Positions 52,184 to 61,904 of a stretch of 64,000 nucleotides of DNA are shown here, in pieces. The translations under genes and the position numbers were made by a program. The stretch is from Deinandra increscens subsp. villosa. Taxonomy: Eukaryota; Streptophyta; Magnoliopsida; Asterales; Asteraceae. Each line of letters opens with the position of its first letter. Positions within the stretch are counted from its first letter, which is position 1. Under the pieces are notes generated by a model. That model worked only from the letters and a program-made list of their open reading frames with translations, made no database searches and was not told the DNA's origin. The stretch is taken from contig JBCNJP010000012.1 in NCBI GenBank assembly GCA_039602395.1, forward strand, positions 29,002,454-29,066,453, in the 5' to 3' direction.

Positions 52184-54898
52184 TTAGCACAAAACATAAG
52201 AACAACCTCCCAAACCATCCGGAGGCTTTGATTTCACATCTCTTAATACAAAACTACTTGAATCCACCCGGTTTCTATCCAAACAACTTCTAACCAACTT
52301 CCTACCCCATAAAGCACTGAACTTTACTGCTCTCAACAACCTCTTAACCTTCCAATGCTTATACCTACCCGGGAGAAATCGATATTTTCCTAGAAAACTC
52401 ATTTCCGGGTCATGGGTAGCAACAATCCCATCTAATCTCCCCACACTTGGACTAAGCACAATCCTATCATCAAATTCACTTATATCTCCAAGTGAGGCCT
52501 TCCTACAGCCATTCTCAACTATCAAATTCTCTCCAACCACTAATTGCTCACCGGGTTCTACTAACGGGTCAACAATCTCATTTCTATCAATTAAATCATC
52601 TAACCCCCCGGGATCCTCCCCACACTTATCCTCAACCATCAATTCACCTTCCAACCTAATTCCAACGACCAGATCCTCACCAGTGACATAACTAACACAA
52701 CTATCCACCAAAGATATAAAAGATCCTAGAAAGTACACGAACTCGTTGTTCTTGCCACTCGACTTACCAACCTTGAACTCAACCGATTCATCATCTACCC
52801 TCAAAGTAATCGTGCCCGCGAAAACATCAACTAGCGCCCGGGCGGTCCTAAGGAAAGGCCTACCTAAAATCAAAGGGCAACTAGCATCATATGCACAGTC
52901 AACTACCACAAAGTCTATTGGGAACAAAAATTTGTCAATTTGAACTAGCACATTTTCCACTATTCCTTTGGGTCTAACAACCGACCTATCTGCTAAAGAA
53001 ATGGTCATCCTAGTCGGTTCCAACTCCCCTAATCCTAGGTGCATGAAAACAGAATATGGCATAACATTAATTGAGGCACCAAGATCAGCTAAAGCACATG
53101 TAACAGATGAATCACCAAAAGAGCACGGAATTGTAAATGTACCAGGATCAGTCAATTTTTCAGGCAATTTATTTTGAACTACAGCAGAACAATTAGCATC
53201 AAGAGTGACATCCGAAAAGTTTTCAAGCTTCTTCTTATTAGTTAACATATCTTTTAAAAATTTAGCATACTTAGGCATTTGTTTAATGACATCCGTAAAA
53301 GGCAATGTAACCCTAAGTTGCTTAAGAAGCTCTAAGAACTGACTGTATTCACGCGCATTCTTCCGTTGAATCAACCTCTCAGGATAAGGCACCTGCTTCA
53401 GGTCATCAGCTGTGATCGGTTTCGGCGCGAACCTCACTCTCTTCTTCTCTTTAACAGCCTCCCACTTCAGCGGCTTCTCTCTCACAACCTCAGCCTCGAC
53501 GTTTGGTGCGGTACTTGCTGGCGTAACGCTCTCGTGCACCCTCCCGCCAGGCGTCTCCAACTCAATCTCCTCATCAACCGGCTCTTCATCAACTACCTCC
53601 GGTGATGGACTCTCGACGACTCTCCCGCTCCTAGTAGTGATCGCATTGACATTAGCATTGGGGTTCTTATAAGTACTACCAGAAAACTGACCCCCACGGG
53701 AGTTGAGCTCCTTCAGCTGCTTCGCAATGTCACCGACTGACCTCTGCAAATCAAGGAATGAAGCTTGCTGGTTCCTCAATAAAGTATCATGCTCCGCCAG
53801 CTTCTTCTGTGTGGCCTCATCTCTCGCGTTCATCTGCTGCAAAATCTGCGTTTGGTTCATGACCAGCTCTGTAAGCTCCTTCATAGTCGGCCCCTCGTTT
53901 CCTCCACCATTCTGATTATACCTCGGCTGAAAACCAGGTGGATTTCCTCCCTCTCACCATCCTGAATTTGGGCCACTCCTCCACCCAGACTGGAACGAAT
54001 TACCGAACTGGTTCCGGTTTCCAATGTAATCCACCTGCTCAGCTGGAGCAAGCGGGCAGTCTCGAGTGTCATGAACGCCTCTGCACAGCTCACATTTGGC
54101 TTTGATGTGGATTTTGATTTCTTCTAAGGTTTTATAAATGTGTTCTAACTCCCTAGGTGACATGGTCTCTGAGCCAATGTGATTTACACCCCGGGTAGAG
54201 GTAGATGGAACGAGTGATCTAGTCGGGGCCAAGGTGGCTCTCCGACCTCCGGGTGCCTGCTGTTCAGCAAGTGCGAAGCTCTCAAACAGTTGTTTGCATT
54301 CATCCACCGTGAGCTTCTCCATCATATGCCCTCCAGCCGAAATATTGAAATCCTTCTGCACAGAATAAGGAAGTCCATTATAAAACTTTTCTATGATCGC
54401 CCAGTCCGTCAACCCGTGTTGCGGACATCTACTCAGAAGGGTGTTGAATCTTTCGTAAGCGACAGAATAAGGCTCATCGGGGTCCATCTTGAAAGAGTGA
54501 ATTTCCTCCCGAGTACGTGAAGCCTTTGCTGGAGGATGGTACTTCTTCAGGAATTTCGCGGTCAGATCGTCCCAGGTGGCGATCGAATTCGGCGGAAGCG
54601 TCTCAAGCCACTCGGCGGCTCGAGACGTAAGGGAGAATGGAAACAGACGCAGGTAAATGATTTCGTTCGCGACTCCGGTGAGTCCGAATGTGTTGCAGAT
54701 ACGAATGAAACGGGAGATATGCGTCGTTGCATCTTCGTCCTCACGTCCATGAAACTGGATCGAACGCGTCAAAGCGTTGATGACGTGGGACGGAACTTGC
54801 CAATTCGCGGTGTTGGCAATAGCAGGCTGTGCAATAGCAAACCGGGCCTCGGTGACTCCGGCGCTAGCCTGCTCGTGGACGGTGCGACGTGCCGCCAT
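52184..54898 (-). pseudogene. Athila-type gag-protease with a long extra C-terminus
   Basis: One frame of about 905 codons broken only by an in-frame TGA near 53955. It starts MAARRTVHEQASAG. Gag core: IHFGRED-type region with NEIIYLRLFPFSLTSRAAEW, TWDDLTAKFLKKYHPP, FYNGLPYSVQKDFNISAGG and VDECKQLFESFA. A CELCRGVHDTRDCP knuckle is at ~280. After the stop: a coiled-coil-like stretch (MKELTELVMNQTQILQQ), a Pro/Glu-rich linker, KKRVRFAPKP, and protease CALADLGASINVMPYSVF with LGRPFLRTARALVDV. The last ~190 residues (from FLGSFISLVDSC) match nothing I know and replace the RT start. With one stop codon in otherwise clean sequence, it is recent or read through. Confidence 0.82.
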
Positions 54899-55016
54899 AG
54901 ATGAAAGATTGGGGAATGGGATGGGTTTGGTGTCGCGTGTGGTTTGTGTGGAAGAAGATGGTTTGGATTGAGCGGTGGAAATGATGAATGCCTCTAGCTC
55001 GGTGCGTAGAAGGCGA
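54899..55016 (-). other. Athila-type gag leader, truncated
   Basis: The last ~118 bases of the leader before the gag ATG. No PBS or LTR lies upstream, because the sequence changes to TR-GAG-2 at about 55017. Confidence 0.6.
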
Positions 55017-55030
55017 AACCCCCCCTCATC

Positions 55031-56760
55031 GTGTGTAGTATCTTTTCAACATCATTAACTTTGTATTTTCAATCAAGCTCCCCCTCAAGTGTAGAATCCG
55101 TTCGTCCAATGAAATGAATCTTCGAACAAATTCCTCCTCAACTTGATCGTAACTTGATCTTGAATACTTGATGACATCTGATGTATCTCTGGTCTTTTAT
55201 CAACAACCTTTAGAAGACTCGAAGTTGTGATCTCTTGCACTTTAGCAATCTGCATCAATATTTAAATAATCTTGGCGCAAAACGTCACTTCGAGACTCCA
55301 AGATAAGATTTTGAAAATTGAATTTTGTATCACATGTTGATCAGATCGAAAAGAAAGCAGAAACAAAATCTTTTTGACCTTTAGAAAGTTTATATCAAAA
55401 CAAACCTAAAATCTTTTTGGTTTTTCAAAGTTTATGCCAAAACATACCAAAAATCTTTTTGTACTTTTCAGAAATGAAATGAAATCACAATACAAAATCA
55501 AACACTATTTTTGGTATGAGAAAGATCACTATATGGGATCATATTGATCATAACGCACTGAACTACATTTCAATTTCAATTAATTGAAGCACATAAGTCA
55601 TGCTGATTGCCGGTATAATTTGTCCATATTTAAACTCAGGCAAAATCATACTCATAACATCTGGATATGTTAAGGTATTAATTAGATTTGCTTTGACCAG
55701 TGTACCCCACACTATCAGACATACTCAGACATTTCCTGTTTTTCTTTCTTTTCCCTTTGTGTGATAGCACTTGTGATATTTCACAATGCATCATATTTTC
55801 ATGATACAGTCAACTGGGTTCCATGCAAAAAGAAATAAGAACGTTAAATCGTCTACCTTAAGGTTGATCTTTCGATACGCAGATAAGGCCTCGGATTTAA
55901 CAAAATATGAAAAATAAAACAAGTTGAAGTTGTATAACTCAACAACAATCAGGTCTGTACTCCTGTACACACAGAGAAAGTCCGATGAGTTATACGAAAC
56001 ACCAAATAAAATAAAGCAGAACGTCAAACGAACACTGATCAGGTTGATCTTTCAATATGCAGAGAAAGTCCGATCATTTGACAAAATAAAGAAAATCAAA
56101 CAAGTTTAAATCTTTGCAAAATGAACACATGTATACATAGTGATTTCTCATTACTATTTTCACACTTATTTTTCTTTTCGTGTCATGAAATAAGCATCAA
56201 GATGTTGTCCACTTGGTCAAGCATTGGTATTTAGTGTATATCACATCTGAATACTTTCTGATTTGCCGAGCCTACCAAACATATCAAACAATGATCTTAT
56301 GGCCCTTTCATATACTCTATCCATGAGTCAGATACGTAAGCCAATGTTCCATCACTTCCCAATGACCAATTTCTCACAATTTTATATTTGGCATGTATTC
56401 GCCTTCCTTCCTTATATACTTGGCATGTATTCACCATCCTTCCTTATATACTTGGCATGTATTCACCTTCTCCCCATAACATGCTTTTTCTCAATACTCC
56501 CCCTTACTTACAATTCTCCCCCTTAAAATGAAAACTCTATTTTTGGATTTTCATTTTATACAAAAACAAGACTCTATTTTTGGTTTTTGAGAAAAACTTG
56601 TAGCAAAGAAAAATGATCAATCAACACAGATATTGTGCAGTTTAAAAATTTCAGAAAAATTTGCAGATTTAGAAAATTTGATCATGAAATTTAAGTTATG
56701 CAGAATACTCCTCCATCAACAACTTTGCAATCGTCGATAGGTCTTATAGAAGTACCTACA
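55031..56760 (-). other. TR-GAG-2 3' non-coding region
   Basis: Collinear with 11426-13085. It contains the AGGTTGATCTTTCGATACGCAG-type units at 55850-56110. At 56385-56465 CTTGGCATGTATTCRCCWTCCTTCC is repeated three times in tandem, an expansion not seen in TR-GAG-1. No gene. Confidence 0.6.
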
Positions 56761-58641
56761 CACTGGTCAAACTGATTAGTTCATAAATGACCCGAAGCGA
56801 ATCGCTTCTGGTCGACCAGTGTCATGGTTTTGCTTAGAAACCACCTTAGGTTTCCATTGTTGAGATTTTGGTAATTCAGTTTTTGATGAACTTATCACAG
56901 GTGACTGTGATGAATCTACATTTTGAACCTGTTGAAACATTGGAACAAATCGTTTTTGTTTTTGAAAGAATGTAGGTTCAACTTCATCAAAAACTCAGCC
57001 ACTTGCATTAAAGAATTTCTGTTGGGCAGGTTTACCAAAAACTGGTTTCTTATGAAACCTTTGTGATGAATCAGCAGGCAGTGGACAATACTTTGCCATA
57101 TGCCCTGTTTGCGGCAAATATAACATATTCGTTTTGATTTATCCCACTTTTGATGTACCTGCGAAGAACAAACATGAATATCTCGAGCATGATCAGAATT
57201 AGTATCATATACCTGATGCCTGTGATCATGAACCCATTTGGATGTCGGGCTTCGAGAATAAGAATCATCAGATGAACCATGAGCATTTTGATTCTTCATA
57301 TTTGATGGAGTCATAGCTTTGAGAAAAACCTTAAAAATCTTTCTAGCATCAACACAATGCAGAGGAAATTCTTTATCAGAAAACAATTGTCCCGAACCCT
57401 TGATTTTATAAAACCTCTCAGGTTGAACTTTTTCAGCCTTGAAAACTTCTTTCTGCACTTGTTTCATCTTAAGCTTCTTCAAATTTTGTGGTGCAGATGC
57501 GAGAACCTTCTCAGCTTTACCTTTCATTTCTTGTAACCCAATCCAACTTTCTTTCTAGCAACCTTCTCCTCAGATGTAGAATGCCCATTTTTTGCTAACC
57601 GAGAAAATTCAGCTTTCACTTCAGTCACATTCTTTTGATCGTAGAAAATCTTCGTATTAAAGTCAGATGATGACTGAATTATTTCACTTGAAGTAGCTAA
57701 TTTCTCATTATCAGCAGAAGATGAACCAGATACAAACTTTGGAGCTGGAAGAACCTCAGATTTCTTTTCCTTCTGCTTCTGATTCTTCTTGTTCTTCTTT
57801 TTCTTCACAACTTTTTCTTCCTCAACAGTAGATGATGAGACCTTTGAATAATCAAATTCAGGAACTTGTTCCGTCACTTCTTTGAAAGCTTCTTTGATTT
57901 GAGCAGGGGGTGATGCAGTTTTATCAAACATTTTTTTTCAAAATTTGCATCATTAGCTAAGAAGCTTGTGAAAACTTGAGAATTTGAAACATTGTTGAGC
58001 AAGCTGTTAGCATCAAGAACTTGAATTTTGAGATCAGTAATTTGCTATTGAGCCTCAGTGAATTCCTTTTCTTTAGCTATCAATCGCTTCGCAACTTTGT
58101 GGGTTTCAAACTTTTGCATGCGAAGATTATCTAATCCTTCAGATAGTTCTTTCTTCAGTTTATCTTCATTTCTCTTTTGAATCTCCAGATTTTCAGATTG
58201 AACCTTGTTAACACTAATTAACTCTTGCTTTTCATCTAACAACTTCTCCATATCAACTTGATAAACTTCAATCTTAGCAGCTGGCACTTCAACATTCTTT
58301 GTAAGCAGATCAAGTTTGATTTCAGACTTGTCAAATAAATTATGAAAATCAGTAGCAACATCTTCTACTTCATCCTTCCATCTCTTAACTTCTTTTATCA
58401 ACTCATCATTTTCTTCACATAACTTTGCTTTTGAAGATTCAACATCCCTTCTTTCTTGTTTAGAAATCTCTAAAACTCCATTCAACATGTTGATCTCAAC
58501 AATCAAGCACTCATTCTTCATAACCAATTCCTTTTCATGTTCTTTAGAAACATGCAACTCTGAATTAACCAAAATGAAGTCCTTAGAAAGCTTTTGAATT
58601 TTATACAACAATGAAGCATTTTCTTTCAACAAATTTTCCAA
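56760..58641 (-). pseudogene. TR-GAG-2 Gag, C-terminal half, broken
   Basis: Three frames on the minus strand: 58641-58045 (coiled coil: MENLLKENASLLYKIQKL, KWKDEVEDVATDFHNLF-like), 57931-57524 (MFDKTASPPAQIKEAF, AEFSRLAKNGHSTSEEK) and 57527-56916 (QVQKEVFKAEKVQPERFYK, SRSPTSKWVHDHRHQVYD, RICYICRKQG). Order and wording follow TR-GAG-1 residues ~560-980. The second CCHC is shifted out of frame after CYICRKQG. The post-gag block with DTGRPEAIRFGSF is at about 56770-56830. Comparing the two copies shows which parts of the protein are conserved: the KxFPLHCVDAxKI and TSKWVHDHR blocks are nearly unchanged. Confidence 0.82.
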
Positions 58642-58655
58642 ATTTCTAAGAGATC

Positions 58656-59928
58656 TGGTACTAGATGAAGTTCACAGGTCTAGATGATGTGCTCCTCCTG
58701 GTTCGGACACGCAATACAAACATTTGAAGGCACTCTACTGATGACTGAACATGAAAGCCAAAATATAAAACCTACGTGAGAAAGTGCCTGACTTGATCCA
58801 AGATTTGGACAGTATATTAGATACCATCCGGACTATTACTACAACCGGAAACATTCCTTTGTGAAGTAGAGACAAATCTCTATGGAATCTAGCACCAAAC
58901 TACCCAAAACATCAAGCAAATGTGGTAGGATCTGGGCGATTGTTGATCAATTGACCGAATCGAAACACTTCCTAATGATTAAAGAGACGAGTAGAATGGA
59001 GAAGCCATCCCGAATCTACATGAGGGAGATCATCTCACGGAACGGGGTGCCACTTCAAATATATAGGCTCAAGACACTGGATTTACACCCCTTCCTAGAG
59101 AGGATCACCAAAGGTGTTGAGAGCACGCTTGGACACGGACACTGCATATCACTAAACTAATGCACGACGCGAACAAACTACCCAAACCATTAGAAAAATT
59201 TTGGGAAACACTTTTCACAATTGGTGGAGTTTTCTGCAAAGGTTGGTGATGGGCAACTAACAAACCCTGAACTTGTGCAAGAGACGACTGGAAAGATCTT
59301 GAGATTTCGAAACTTTATGGCAACGACTTGCAAACATCAAAAACAAAATTTATACCGACAAACATTCCACTAGAAGTCTCACCCTAGTGAGGGTAACCGT
59401 TTTAGGAAAACGGGGCAAACCAAACTCACCATAAGTAGAGCCATTCGTTGTTGTATATAGTATTGGCTCTCTAGCTAACGAGTTGAATCTACCAATAGAT
59501 TTCATAGTATACGCAACATATCACATGCATCTAACCTGAAAGGTGGCCGTTATCGGATGAAACACTCATCATTTCACTCCAGGAGTTAGAAATCGATGAA
59601 CAATGACCATCCATTGAGGAACCAGTGGAAGTAATGGACTGAGATCGGAAACAAGTCAAGCATAAAAAGATGTCGATTTTCAAGGTTCATTGGAAACTTG
59701 AGCAGTAGATTGGAGTTCATATGGTAACACGATGCTTAAACACTTTGAAAGTATCCTCAGTATTCAAGCAGACAAATGTCAACCATCAAAAGTACTAGCT
59801 AAATTTCGGAGCGAAATTTGTTTCAACTAGGGGATGATGTGACAACTGAAAATTGTATTTTTCCTTGTGTCTAGCAAACGAACAATGACCTTAATTTTCG
59901 GATGAAAATTCCTTCAACAAGGGGATGA
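58656..59928 (+). pseudogene. Gypsy chromovirus integrase end, heavily decayed
   Basis: Plus strand. MESSTKLPKTSSKCGRIW, then AIVDQLTESKHFLMIKETSR, then RIYMREIISRNGVPLQIY correspond to the integrase core just before its second Asp (expected VPxSIISDRD; here lost). Further pieces, in several frames, give the pol tail of Tekay/Del elements: EEPVEVMD, KVHWKLEQ and FGAKFVSTRG. Stops are frequent. The upstream part is cut at the TR-GAG-2 border. Confidence 0.65.
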
Positions 59929-59940
59929 TGTGACACCCAG
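59838..59940 (+). repeat. Duplicated polypurine tract and LTR start
   Basis: AAGGGGATGATGTGACA-type text occurs twice, 91 bases apart (LTR-like starts TGTGACA at 59838 and 59929), each preceded by a GAAATT...TTCAAC phrase. One is the real PPT/LTR border, the other a tandem copy. Confidence 0.6.
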
Positions 59941-61197
59941 TGAAAACTCAGGTAATCCGGTGCAAACACGAACACGAACAGTCAATGATTTTAAACTTAC
60001 AAGCATTCATACATTTATTAGGATTATAGATGTGTCATCGCGTCCACAAACATTCACACACGAGTCAGTCCTTAACGTTGGTGACTAATTAACAAAACAT
60101 TAATCGAACAAACATAACTTGTGTTATTTGCAATTTCGTCATTTTAGGTAACCTTCAATGGTAACTGTGTTATGTGGGAACGATGCACGCTGTTCTCTAT
60201 GTGTTCAAGGGGTTCTTAAACTATAAACATTAATTAGAAAGTGTACTCCGAATGTGTGCAAGCTACACGATTTATAAATCACGCAGACTATGGGATTTAT
60301 AATTTTATCACCTAGCAAACATATGATAAGAAGAAAAAAAGAAAAAAAAGATTTATTTTTTTATGCCTTCATTAAAATTCTCAAACACTGGATAATTACC
60401 AAACTCAAATTCAAATGTCAAACAAACTAATCTAGCCTAAAAAAACTGTCCAAATTCCCCATAACCCGTCGCCCAATTCCTATTTCCCCTCAACTTCACG
60501 GCAACCCCTCTTTCTCCCTACTCCCTCCCTCTTTGAGCGCAACAGCTACAACACAGGTTATTGGTTAGATTCGATGGTGGCCAAGGCTGTACACAGCCGT
60601 GTGACGTCCCAACAGTCCTAGGAGAAACTGAGAACAAGCCGACTGGAGGTAGCCATCTCCCTTTCTCGATCGTTCTTGTTTCGAAACCCCTAATGGGTTA
60701 ACCATGGATTCTCTGTCGTTATGATCACTATTGTTTTATGATATTTGTAGTGAGAAGATGATTAAATGCTACATGTTCTTGACTCATAAGAGGCGATGGC
60801 TCGAGTATGCGTATACACAAACCCAAACCCGTAAAACATGAAGATACACGCGTGTCTAGAATGTTTATGTTCTAATTAATGATCCTTGTTGAGTATAATC
60901 TATATATTACTATTAGGGAAGTTATTGTGGGTTGATATTCTGAGTTCATTTGGATTAAAAATGCATAAACCAATGGGTTACATGTTAATTGAATCGGGAG
61001 ACCTTAAGTACGTGTCATACATGTGATATGTGTAAATTGTTGCATGTTAATGTTCATGATGGATATATATTGATGATTACAGTTTGGTTTATTAATGATA
61101 TGGGTCTTTAGAACTGATTTAAATGATCAAATAACTTTTTAAGTATCTCCTTTGGGGGAGAAAACATGCTTACAAACTTACATACAAACATGCTTAC
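59929..61197 (+). repeat. Probable chromovirus 3' LTR, cut by the Tat element
   Basis: It starts TGTGACACCCAGTG after GGGGATGA. About 1.27 kb without coding sequence follow, up to TGTTGAGGG at 61198. The far end and the target duplication are not visible, so the element may continue beyond the Tat insertion. Confidence 0.5.
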
Positions 61198-61818
61198 TGT
61201 TGAGGGTGTATTTTCAGGATGCTCGCAGGAAGCTCACACAGTGCAGGAATCCTATTAACGTCTGGGAATCCCATGAATCCAGGTATCCTGATTTATTTAT
61301 TTTTAACTAACCTTCATATTTTCCTCGTGTTTATTTGACCAGGTTTCGACGAAGTCGTCAACTACCTCCGAAACTTACACCCCAGCTAAAGAAGATCGTG
61401 GACTAAGTGGACGAAGAGGCCCTTAACGGTCGAATTAGTTGGATAGTAGGATCCCGGAAAGTTTGTTAGCGTTGTATTCGTTATATATATCGAGGACTCG
61501 ATCAGTAGGAACACACAACTCACTCACACATTAGCTCTGATAGCATACGATCTCTGTAACACTTAGTCTGATCGATCAAACCTCCAAAACACTTGTAATT
61601 TTCAGTTTCCTATCAATAAAATTGTGTGGTAGCAGGCTCTTCAGGCCGGCTCCCGAGGTTTTTTTTGCTAGGATTCCTAGAGGCAACTCGAAGGATCCTG
61701 GATTTTCCCTCGTTACATCCTTGTGTTCAGCTTTACATTTCAAGCATATTGACAAGCACACTATCTCACATTCTAAGTTTGGAATACGAGATTCCTTTGT
61801 GAATTTTTGACCAAAACA
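61198..61818 (+). repeat. Tat-type 5' LTR
   Basis: TGTTGAGGGTG...CCAAAACA, about 621 bp. The 3' limit is fixed by the PBS. The 5' limit is the nearest suitable TG at a change in sequence character and is less sure. It contains a TCAATAAAATTG polyadenylation-like signal at ~61612-61623. Confidence 0.6.
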
Positions 61819-61904
61819 GTTTGGCGCCCACCGTGGGGCAAGTGGTGCTTAATCTTGTCAAAATCCCATACCTTATTCACTTCATTTGATCTCCAATCTC
61901 AAAA
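61819..61904 (+). promoter_or_regulatory. Tat-type PBS and short leader
   Basis: TTGGCGCCCACCGTGGGGC (61821-61839) is the characteristic PBS of Tat/Ogre/Retand elements, unlike the Met-tRNA sites elsewhere in this window. A 65-base leader separates it from the gag ATG. Confidence 0.85.

Larger units (their letters stand above)
48851..55016 (-). mobile_element. Athila-type gypsy, non-autonomous, 5' LTR missing
   Basis: On the minus strand: leader (55016-54899), gag-protease frame (54898-52184), non-coding 3' region, polypurine tract, 3' LTR (50477-48851). There is no RT, RNase H or integrase. The 5' LTR and PBS are absent: sequence passes straight into TR-GAG-2 at 55017. The GAGGACGAAAAAAGAGTC...GTGGGGA text before the LTR and the protease type (DLGASINVMP) are those of the Athila/Tat group. 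Confidence 0.8.
55017..58655 (-). mobile_element. TR-GAG-2: decayed second copy, both LTRs missing
   Basis: It matches the interior of TR-GAG-1 from the polypurine tract (55017-55030 against 11411-11425) through the 3' repeats (55850-56110 against 12216-12470) to the gag coiled coil. The first ~560 residues of gag, the leader and both LTRs are absent. The left border lies exactly where its 3' LTR should begin; the right border at ~58655 is inside gag, next to gypsy integrase sequence. Confidence 0.8.

Noticed and set aside
58882..59160. 92-codon frame as a gene.
   Set aside because: It is a decayed piece of gypsy integrase within a longer broken element.
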